Source: JAVKBW01 sp040222995 (GTDB lineage: Bacteria > Pseudomonadota > Alphaproteobacteria > UBA8366 > Aestuariispiraceae). From it: a stretch of DNA of 64,000 bases. The translations under genes were made by a program, and so were the position numbers. Position 1 is the first letter of the stretch; each line of letters starts with the position of its first letter. The stretch spans positions 62,001 through 126,000 of the forward strand of contig JAVKBW010000046.1 of the NCBI GenBank assembly GCA_040222995.1. The letters are read 5' to 3'. Below are positions 57,741 to 64,000 of this stretch, in pieces. Below the pieces are notes generated by a model, which did not search any database, was not told the DNA's origin, and saw only the letters and a program-made list of their open reading frames with translations.

Positions 57741-59138
57741 TTACCGGTATCCACCTTTCCCCGCCGGCCGGACGACGGCGAGGGTCACCACAAGGTAAAC
57801 CGCGCCGCCGACCACGGCCGCCGGCAACGATGCCGTTAGAATCTCATACGGCGACTTGCTGACATAGGTCAGCGGGTTCAGCAGGTACACATAGGTGACG
57901 AACCCGGCCGCCATGCCGGCGATCGCCGCCGGATTGAAGCCGAACCAGTAATAGTAGGGCGCATCCGGCGATTTGTCGTAGAGGCCGCGGACATCCACTT
58001 TCTGCTTCCGCAAAATCAGGAAGTCGACGATCTGGATGGCGCATAGCGGGGCGAAGAAAACCCCGATAAAGGCCAGGAAGGTGCCGAAGTTGTTGAAGAA
58101 GAGGTCGGGCACGAAGACGCCGATGACGGCGACCGGAACCAGCCCGATCAGGACGGTCACCTTCCACGGCAAGCCGCCGATGCCGGGGACGCTCTTCAGC
58201 CCGACCGCGGTTGCGTAGACGCCGATGATTGCGGTTCCCAGGTTGGCGGCAATGACGAAAACAAGCGCGATCGCACCGTAGACGCTGCCGCCCAGCTGCA
58301 CCATCCACGCCGATGGGTCGGAGGTTTCGAGAACCAGTATGGCCGCGAGACCGATCACGCTCAGCAGCGGCACCGGCAATCCCATGCCCAGCATGGCCGG
58401 CAGGGTCGCCTTCGACGCATTCGGCGCAACCCGCACCATCGCGCCGATGTAGGGCCACCAGGACAACAGGCTGACGATGCCGATCTCGATGCCGGTAACG
58501 TAGTCCCATTGCAGGTCGCCGGAGGCATAGGCCGGTTTGGCATCGGCGATCGCCGATCCTTCCTGGGTCAGCAACAGATAGATCATCCACAGCCCGACGC
58601 CGACGATGAAGAAGAACAGGATGTTCGACGCCCGTGCGATGCCGCTCTTGCCGCCAAGCAGGACCCCAAACACGACGGCGCAGGCAAGCAGCGTGGCCAC
58701 CGGCAGAACGACCGATGCCGCGCCTTCGTCCACGACGCCCAGCGTCACCAGAAGCTGCATGACCGACTTCCCGAAAAAGATCAGCAGCAGGGAATTCCAG
58801 CCGATGATCGAGGTATATTGCAGGAATACGGTCAGTATCCAGCCACGCGATCCGAATTGCGGCCGGGCGGCGACGATGGAATCGACGCCGTAGCGTGTTG
58901 CGGTGGGCACGACGGCCAGCGTCACCAGAAGCATGCCGATCATCGAACCGGCCGTCATGGTGGCGAAACCCTGCTTCAGGTTCAGGTAGTAACCGACATA
59001 CTCGCCGATAATGTAGCACCAGGTCGCACAGGCGGCGACCAGCAGCACAATACCCAGTTCAAGCGAGCCCCAGGTTCGCTCGCTCTTCAACAGGGGCCAG
59101 TTGGTTTCGTCAGGTGAATCGATCTGTTCAGCGCTCAT
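57741..59138 (-). CDS. NCS1 family purine/cytosine permease
   Basis: A 465-residue inner-membrane transporter with about 12 hydrophobic segments. The N-terminal SERTWGSLELGIVLLVAACATW, the GSRGWILTVFLQYTSIIGWNSLL and the SLLSWWPYIGAMVRVAPN segments are those of NCS1 (cytosine permease type). Substrates in the family include cytosine, allantoin, hydantoins, uracil and vitamins; which one applies here cannot be told. It is preceded by a 49-residue membrane protein three bases upstream and by the divergent XRE-cupin regulator, a combination that suggests substrate-linked control. Confidence 0.9.
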   Translation of the reverse strand: MSAEQIDSPDETNWPLLKSERTWGSLELGIVLLVAACATWCYIIGEYVGYYLNLKQGFATMTAGSMIGMLLVTLAVVPTATRYGVDSIVAARPQFGSRGWILTVFLQYTSIIGWNSLLLIFFGKSVMQLLVTLGVVDEGAASVVLPVATLLACAVVFGVLLGGKSGIARASNILFFFIVGVGLWMIYLLLTQEGSAIADAKPAYASGDLQWDYVTGIEIGIVSLLSWWPYIGAMVRVAPNASKATLPAMLGMGLPVPLLSVIGLAAILVLETSDPSAWMVQLGGSVYGAIALVFVIAANLGTAIIGVYATAVGLKSVPGIGGLPWKVTVLIGLVPVAVIGVFVPDLFFNNFGTFLAFIGVFFAPLCAIQIVDFLILRKQKVDVRGLYDKSPDAPYYYWFGFNPAAIAGMAAGFVTYVYLLNPLTYVSKSPYEILTASLPAAVVGGAVYLVVTLAVVRPAGKGGYR

Positions 59139-59141
59139 CGG

Positions 59142-59291
59142 TCACCACCCCCAGATCAGCAGGCCGGCCGGCAGAACGATGCCGGTCAGCGCCAGCATCA
59201 ACCAGTCACGGGGCTGAAACCCCGACCCCTGGTTCTCCGGTTTTTGCAATTCCGTAATTCTGTGCTCAAGACTTGATGGATCTGTGGTCAT
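59142..59291 (-). CDS. 49-residue membrane protein beside the permease
   Basis: A small protein with a soluble, acidic and glutamine-rich N-terminal half (MTTDPSSLEHRITELQK) and one membrane segment at the C-terminus (LMLALTGIVLPAGLLIWGW). ATG 59289-59291 has an excellent GGAGGAGAG ribosome-binding site, and its stop is three bases before the permease ATG, so the two are certainly cotranscribed. It may be a small accessory subunit or stability factor of the NCS1 permease. I know no named family for it. Confidence 0.7.
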   Translation of the reverse strand: MTTDPSSLEHRITELQKPENQGSGFQPRDWLMLALTGIVLPAGLLIWGW

Positions 59292-59349
59292 TGAACTCTC
59301 CTCCCTGATACTAGACTGCACTATTAGTAAATCATACCCACACAAAAGT

Positions 59350-59371
59350 GAATATTTTATATTAAAAATTC
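59350..59371. promoter_or_regulatory. AT-rich near-palindrome in the permease/XRE gap
   Basis: A 22-base near-palindrome (18 of 22 positions symmetric) starting GAATATTTTATATTA and ending AAAATTC lies in a very AT-rich gap in GC-rich DNA. TATAAT at 59376-59381 is a good -10 element for the regulator gene. The site is a candidate operator for the XRE-cupin protein and could control both directions. Confidence 0.4.
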
Positions 59372-59454
59372 ATTTTATAATGCTTTATTAAGGAAAATGG
59401 AATTTTTTTGCTGATGGTTGAGTGACACCCGGGAATGGGCGATAAGTTAGCGTG

Positions 59455-60135
59455 ATGGAAAAACCCCAGCCGACAATGCCTGGTGCAAAGCCAGAGGCCG
59501 CCAATGCCATCGGTCCCGCCGAGGCGCGGGGCAAGCTGCGTCACGATAATGTCAGCGTCGAATCGATCGTCAATATCGATGACAGAGTCGGCCGGGAACT
59601 GAAGGATCTGCGCCGGGCACGGGACCTCACGCTGACGGACCTGGGCAAGCTGACCGGCCTTTCTCGCGGCTATCTGAGCCAGATCGAGCGGGGAAAATCG
59701 ATTCCCTCGGTCAAGGCGCTGCATTCGATAAGCCGGGCGTTGAATGTCACCATAAGCTGGTTTTTTCCCGAAAATGACGGTGACGACGAGCCGGACCTCA
59801 GCGATATCGTCGTTCGCGCCGGCAACCGTCGACAGTTGAGTTTCGAGCGCGGTGTTACCGATCAGCTTCTTTCGCCAAGTCTTGGCGGCAGCATCGAACT
59901 GCTGCGCTGCGTTTTCGAACCGCATTCCGGCAGCGGGTCGCAACCCTATACGCACCAGGGCGAGGAAACCGGGATCGTGCTTTCAGGCACTCTGCATCTC
60001 TGGGTCGGCGATCGTCACATTGTTCTGAACGAGGGCGACAGTTTCGCCTTTCCGAGCACAGAGCCGCATCGCTACACCAATCCGACGGATCAGGAAGCCG
60101 TCGTCATCTGGGCGATTTCTCCGCCATCGTACTGA
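59455..60135 (+). CDS. XRE-cupin transcriptional regulator
   Basis: A 226-residue regulator with an N-terminal helix-turn-helix at about 50-105 (LKDLRRARDLTLTDLGKLTG; SRGYLSQIERGKSIPSVKAL) and a C-terminal cupin at about 140-222 (YTHQGEETGIVLSGTLHLWVG; PHRYTNPTDQEAVVIWAIS) that should bind a small ligand. PuuR- and similar regulators have this layout. It is divergent from the small membrane protein and the NCS1 permease and likely governs their expression. ATG 59455 overlaps a GTG one codon earlier; no strong ribosome-binding site is seen. It converges on holA. Confidence 0.92.
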   Translation: MEKPQPTMPGAKPEAANAIGPAEARGKLRHDNVSVESIVNIDDRVGRELKDLRRARDLTLTDLGKLTGLSRGYLSQIERGKSIPSVKALHSISRALNVTISWFFPENDGDDEPDLSDIVVRAGNRRQLSFERGVTDQLLSPSLGGSIELLRCVFEPHSGSGSQPYTHQGEETGIVLSGTLHLWVGDRHIVLNEGDSFAFPSTEPHRYTNPTDQEAVVIWAISPPSY

Positions 60136-60166
60136 AACGGCCGGGCGGGCGGGTCCGGCTATCGGG

Positions 60167-61198
60167 TCAGCCGCGCCCGCGGCGCGCCATCGCGGCGATC
60201 TGGTGCAGGGCGCGGCCGCACAGAATCTCCGGCGGCGGCCCGGTCCGTTTGGTCCGGGTTTCGGTGTCGGCGACGATTTCCAGCGCCGTCGCCAGCGCCG
60301 AGCCGGTCCAGTGCCGAAGCTGGTTCTGGAAATCCTGCGCCTGTTTGAAAAACACCGGCGGGCGCAGCCCTTTCATGGCATCCGCCGCCGGCTGGCCCCG
60401 GTCGACGGCCTTCCGGGCCTGATGCAGGCGCATCAGATGGTTCGATACCGCCCGCAGCAGGGCAATCGGGCTGGCGCCTTCGCGAAACGCCGTGGCGGTG
60501 GCGGAATCCAGCAGGTCGGTCTGGCCGCCGGTGGTCGCCATGGCGATGGTGTCGAGGGCGAACGCCGCCCCGTCGCTCATCACGGCGGCGACGTCTTCCG
60601 GCGTCGCGGTGCCGTTCGGCCCGACATACAGGCACAGCTTTTCCACTTCCTGACGGGTGACTGCGCGGTTGCCGCCGAGATGAGAGGTGAACAGCGCCAG
60701 CGCATCCGGCGAGATCGACGACCCCTGCGCCTTCATCGCATCGCTGACGATCTGCGCCTGGTCGCGCCCTTCATCGGCATAGCACGGCAGGGCGGCGGCG
60801 CAGTCATCCGCCTCGAACGCCTTCACCAGCTTGCCGGACTTGCGCAATTCGCCGGCGGTGACAAGAATAAGCGCATCGCCCGGCACGCCGCCGGACAGGA
60901 AATCCGCGAAAAACCGGCTCGCCGACTCGCCGGCGCCGCGCACCCTGACGACCCGCCGGCCGCCGGTCATCGCAATCGCGGCGGCTTCGTCGGCCAGCCT
61001 TGCCGGGTCTTTCGCCAGGTCGTCCCAGTCGATATCGACCGACAGAAACGGGTCGGAAAGATCGGCTGTGACGGTTTTTGCCAGCGTATCGCGGCGTTCG
61101 GCGACGAGGCCGGGATCCGGTCCGTAGATCAGCACCGCGCGGACAGAAGGCGGCGGACTGGTCAGAAACCCCGGAATATCCCGTGTCGCGAGTTTCAT
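60167..61198 (-). CDS. holA: DNA polymerase III delta subunit
   Basis: A 343-residue clamp-loader subunit that opens the beta sliding clamp. The start VRAVLIYGPDPGLVAERRDTL is the family's degenerate nucleotide-binding fold; SFLSVDIDWDDLAKDPARLADEAAA-like and GRRVVRVRGAGES segments, ILVTAGELRKSGKLVKAFE, and the later helical collar domain (LALFTSHLGGNRAVTRQEVEKL) follow. It is the third gene in leuS-lptE-holA on the minus strand, ten bases after lptE. In related genomes parB is close by; here the accessory block of about 14 kb lies between. Confidence 0.94.
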   Translation of the reverse strand: MKLATRDIPGFLTSPPPSVRAVLIYGPDPGLVAERRDTLAKTVTADLSDPFLSVDIDWDDLAKDPARLADEAAAIAMTGGRRVVRVRGAGESASRFFADFLSGGVPGDALILVTAGELRKSGKLVKAFEADDCAAALPCYADEGRDQAQIVSDAMKAQGSSISPDALALFTSHLGGNRAVTRQEVEKLCLYVGPNGTATPEDVAAVMSDGAAFALDTIAMATTGGQTDLLDSATATAFREGASPIALLRAVSNHLMRLHQARKAVDRGQPAADAMKGLRPPVFFKQAQDFQNQLRHWTGSALATALEIVADTETRTKRTGPPPEILCGRALHQIAAMARRGRG

Positions 61199-61208
61199 CT
61201 GCAGCGGA

Positions 61209-61733
61209 TCATTCGGCCGCTTTATGCGCCTTGAGGGCCGCGGCGACCCGCACGGTCATTTCGCCGGCGATCGATCGCAGGCTGCGTTCGATGGCGTCCT
61301 GTTCGGCGACCAGCGAGGCGTATTCGACATCGACGGTGCTGAAACTGCTTGAAATGCGCGACCGGAACGACCGGTTCAGACCCTCGCCGGTCAGCGTGTA
61401 GGCGGCATTGACGTCGATCCGCGACCGCTCCGTGGTCTCATCGAGCTGGACGCCGAGATCGCGCGTGGTGATGCTCAACCGGGTGATGAGCCTGTACGGC
61501 GTTTGCGCCGCCTGGCCGCGCGGCTGCATCCGGTCGAGCAGGAAATTGTGCAGCATCTGCCCTTCCCGGTCGGGAATAAGCTCGATATCGACCTTTGAAA
61601 GCTCGACCAGGATATCCGTATCTTTATCCGTCGACGAGGACTGGTAGACCGGGCTGAATCCGCAACCCGCAAGACCGCCCGCAGCGGCGAGAAGCAACAA
61701 TCCGGTCAGTCGGCGGCGGTCGATATCGTTCAT
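61209..61733 (-). CDS. lptE: LPS assembly lipoprotein LptE
   Basis: A 174-residue outer membrane lipoprotein that plugs and stabilises the LptD translocon for lipopolysaccharide. The signal ends in the lipobox GGLAGC (Cys24), followed by GFSPVYQ, the conserved opening of the alphaproteobacterial LptE. The mature region has the alpha/beta layout with LLDRMQPRGQ, an RLITRLSITTRDLGVQLDE strand pair and a helical tail. It overlaps leuS by four bases (ATGA) and is ten bases ahead of holA, the conserved leuS-lptE-holA order. Confidence 0.92.
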   Translation of the reverse strand: MNDIDRRRLTGLLLLAAAGGLAGCGFSPVYQSSSTDKDTDILVELSKVDIELIPDREGQMLHNFLLDRMQPRGQAAQTPYRLITRLSITTRDLGVQLDETTERSRIDVNAAYTLTGEGLNRSFRSRISSSFSTVDVEYASLVAEQDAIERSLRSIAGEMTVRVAAALKAHKAAE

Positions 61734-64000
61734 GGCGCCACAACATTGACAATCCGGTTAGGCACGACGATGACCTTTTTAGGTATCTTGCCTTCCAGAA
61801 CACGCTGAACCCCTTCCTGAGACAAGGCCAGCTTCTCCACTTCATCCTTTGCAAGGTCGATCGAGACGGTAATGGTGCTGCGCAGCTTGCCGTTGACCTG
61901 TACGCCCATCGTCACCGTTTCCTCGACCAGCAGCGAGGCGTCGGCTTGCGGCCAGGGCATGTCGGCAAGATAGGTCGTGTGACCCAGAACCGCCCATAAT
62001 TCCTCGGCGATATGCGGCGTCATCGGTGAAATCAGCCGAATGACGGTCTCCAGCGCTTCGCGGGAGGCATAGCCGGCGGAGGGATGGTCGTCGCTGTAAT
62101 CCGCCAGCGCGTTGCTGAGCTCGCGAATCCGCGCCACCGCCCGGTTAAAGTGAAACCGCTCCAGATCGGATGTTACGGCGTCGATTGTCTTGTGCGTGGT
62201 CTGGCGAAGGGCGGCGGCGGCATCGCTGAGATCCGCGGGCACGCCCGCATCCATCAGCGAGACAGGACCGGCTTTTTCGCTGGTCAGCCGCCACAGCCGG
62301 TTGAGAAACCGCCAGGCGCCCTCGACCCCGGATTCCGTCCATTCCAGATCGCGGTCCGGCGGGCTGTCGGACAGCATGAACAGGCGTGCGGTGTCAGCGC
62401 CGTAACTGTCGACGATGTCCTGTGGGTCGACCACATTCTTCTTCGACTTGCTCATCTTTTCCGACCGGCCGACCTTCAGTTCCTCGCCGGTTTCGGCATG
62501 CACGACCCGGTCGGGCGATTCCCGAACGACCTGAACCGGCGGCACCCAGGCCCCGGCGGCGTTCTTGTAGGTTTCGTGGCAGACCATGCCCTGGGTGAAC
62601 AGCCCCTTGAACGGTTCACTGACATCGGTATAGCCGCAGGTTTTCAGCGCCCGCATGAAGAAACGGGAATACAGAAGGTGCAGCACGGCGTGCTCGACGC
62701 CGCCGATATACTGGTCGACCGGCAGCCAGCGATCCGCCTTCGCCTTGTCGAAACCGGTTTCGGCGTTCTTCGGGTCGCAATACCGCGCGAAATACCAGGA
62801 CGATTCGAAAAACGTGTCGAAGGTGTCGGTTTCGCGTTCCGCCGGCTCGCCGCAGGACGGGCAGGCGACATGTTTCCAGGTCGGGTGACGGGCCAGCGGA
62901 TTGCCCGGCGAATCGAAATCGACATCGTCAGGCAGGGTGACCGGCAGGTCTGAATCCGGTACGGGAACGATACCGCAGGACGGGCAATGCACCATCGGAA
63001 TCGGGCAGCCCCAGTATCGCTGGCGCGAAACGCCCCAGTCGCGCAGGCGGTAGGTGATCGTGCCTTCGCCGAGGCCGGCCTTCGTCACCGCTTCGATTGC
63101 CGCGCGCTTGCCGTCATCGACGCCGAGGCCGTTAAGAAACTGCGAATTGATCAGCGTTCCCGGTCCGGTATAGGCGGTATCGCCGACGGAAAATCCGGCG
63201 GCGTCCTCGTCGGACGGGCAGACCACCGGCGTTACCGGCAGGTCGTATTTGCGGGCGAAATCCAGGTCGCGCTGGTCATGGGCCGGACAGCCGAAAATCG
63301 CGCCACTGCCGTATTCCATCAGCACGAAATTCGCGACATATACCGGCAGGGTCCAGTCAGGGTCGAGCGGATGGCGTACCCGCAACCCGGTGTCGACGCC
63401 CTTTTTCTCAGCCTTTTCAATCGCTTCCTCGCTGGTGCCCATGCTGTTGCATTCCTGGACGAAGGCGGCGATGCCGGCGTTGCCGGCGGCCAGCTTCTCG
63501 GTCAGCGGATGGGTTGCGGCGATGGCGCAGAACGACGCGCCGAACAGGGTGTCGGGCCGGGTCGTGAAAACCTCGATGGCGTCGTCGCCGCCGACCAGCG
63601 GGAAGGAGACTTTCGCGCCCTCGGACTTGCCGATCCAGTTGGCCTGCATGATCCGCACCTTTTCCGGCCAGCGCGGCAGGTCGTCCAGAGCCGTCAACAG
63701 GTCTTCGGCGAAGGCGGTGATTTTCAGGAACCACTGCGACAATTGCCGCTTTTCGACCAGCGCGCCGGACCGCCAGCCGCGGCCGTCGATCACCTGTTCG
63801 TTGGCCAGCACGGTATTTTCCACCGGGTCCCAGTTGACCCAGGATTCCTTGCGGTAGGCGAGGCCCGCCGTTTCGAAATCCAGAAACATTTTCTGTTCGT
63901 GGGCGTAGTATTCCGGCTCGCAGGTCGCCACCTCGCGGTCCCAGTCCAGCGACAGGCCCAGCATGTCGAGCTGCGCCTTCATGGTCGCGATGTTCTCGCG
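61730..64000 (-). CDS. leuS: Leucine--tRNA ligase, N-terminus cut by the window
   Basis: The last 757 residues of leucyl-tRNA synthetase; the open frame runs to base 64000, and about 110 N-terminal residues with the HIGH motif lie outside. The CP1 editing domain has VFTTRPDTLFGASFCAIAAT and GSGAIFGCPAHDQRDLDFA. The KMSKS loop is SEKMSKSKKNVVDPQ. Zinc-type Cys pairs CPSCG occur twice. The anticodon-binding domain and the C-terminal end (VPNRIVNVVAP) are complete. A Met at 63980-63982 is internal, not the start. The stop overlaps the lptE ATG. Confidence 0.95.
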   Translation of the reverse strand, partial: RENIATMKAQLDMLGLSLDWDREVATCEPEYYAHEQKMFLDFETAGLAYRKESWVNWDPVENTVLANEQVIDGRGWRSGALVEKRQLSQWFLKITAFAEDLLTALDDLPRWPEKVRIMQANWIGKSEGAKVSFPLVGGDDAIEVFTTRPDTLFGASFCAIAATHPLTEKLAAGNAGIAAFVQECNSMGTSEEAIEKAEKKGVDTGLRVRHPLDPDWTLPVYVANFVLMEYGSGAIFGCPAHDQRDLDFARKYDLPVTPVVCPSDEDAAGFSVGDTAYTGPGTLINSQFLNGLGVDDGKRAAIEAVTKAGLGEGTITYRLRDWGVSRQRYWGCPIPMVHCPSCGIVPVPDSDLPVTLPDDVDFDSPGNPLARHPTWKHVACPSCGEPAERETDTFDTFFESSWYFARYCDPKNAETGFDKAKADRWLPVDQYIGGVEHAVLHLLYSRFFMRALKTCGYTDVSEPFKGLFTQGMVCHETYKNAAGAWVPPVQVVRESPDRVVHAETGEELKVGRSEKMSKSKKNVVDPQDIVDSYGADTARLFMLSDSPPDRDLEWTESGVEGAWRFLNRLWRLTSEKAGPVSLMDAGVPADLSDAAAALRQTTHKTIDAVTSDLERFHFNRAVARIRELSNALADYSDDHPSAGYASREALETVIRLISPMTPHIAEELWAVLGHTTYLADMPWPQADASLLVEETVTMGVQVNGKLRSTITVSIDLAKDEVEKLALSQEGVQRVLEGKIPKKVIVVPNRIVNVVAP

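Noticed and set aside
46132..60166. Prophage, integrative element or defence island
   Set aside because: No integrase, transposase, phage structural gene, restriction or toxin-antitoxin gene was found, and no att-like repeats or tRNA at the borders.

Overview
The window is about 64 kb of high-GC chromosome from an alphaproteobacterium. The gene content and order fit a Rhodospirillales-like lineage, but no rRNA or other marker here settles the genus. Supporting traits are a ChvG/ChvI two-component pair followed by a short HPr kinase, RapZ and a regulatory PTS without sugar permeases; a DivL-type kinase with tyrosine at the phosphoacceptor position; a TimA/MltA/FxsA/SecB/Smr neighbourhood; and the ppsR-hemE junction that marks the replication origin in several alphaproteobacteria. 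No tRNA, rRNA, CRISPR array, prophage or transposase was seen.

Layout. 1-6.2 kb: end of murJ, a tail-anchored unknown, trpS, a PAS protein, a BetI-like TetR regulator, a lipoprotein, and an SCO-HugZ pair. 6.3-12.8 kb: chvI-chvG-hprK-rapZ-EIIA-HPr-EI, one signalling block. 12.9-19.7 kb: secreted and OmpA proteins, ahcY, a DivL-like kinase, a degenerate receiver protein, and an Smr protein. 19.7-23.4 kb: lutABC lactate oxidation genes facing tenA. 23.4-27.4 kb: mltA-timA facing fxsA-phosphatase-secB. 27.4-29.8 kb: MOSC, GST and YciI genes divergent from a LysR regulator. 29.8-33.6 kb (minus): dnaQ, coaE, aroE, maf, ppsR. 33.6-34.0 kb: candidate oriC. 34.0-46.1 kb (mostly plus): hemE-hemH-hemJ, rho, mnmE-mnmG-rsmG-parA-parB, with two perfect parS sites. 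46.1-60.2 kb: an accessory block (polysaccharide-lyase-like protein, 96-bp repeats with a GIY-YIG gene, GlxA-type regulator, M24 and CocE hydrolases, orphan oligopeptide-type binding protein, sulfotransferase, adenylate cyclase, secreted phosphatase, NCS1 permease with a 49-residue membrane partner, XRE-cupin regulator). 60.2-64 kb: core genes resume with holA, lptE and leuS (cut by the window edge).

Genes diverge from the ppsR-hemE gap and parAB/parS lie about 8-12 kb away, so this looks like the origin-proximal part of the chromosome. The most interesting non-coding structures are the four tandem ~96-bp units with two hairpins each and stem-preserving substitutions next to a lower-GC GIY-YIG nuclease gene; an AATTGGT-CAT-ACCAATT operator centred on the lutA start codon; a perfect 12-bp inverted repeat touching the lysR start codon; and two tiny ORFs (8 and 25 codons) that overlap neighbouring genes by ATGA. 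I did not find a clear previously undescribed multi-gene system; the best candidates for something new are the repeat/GIY-YIG association and the coupled small ORFs.
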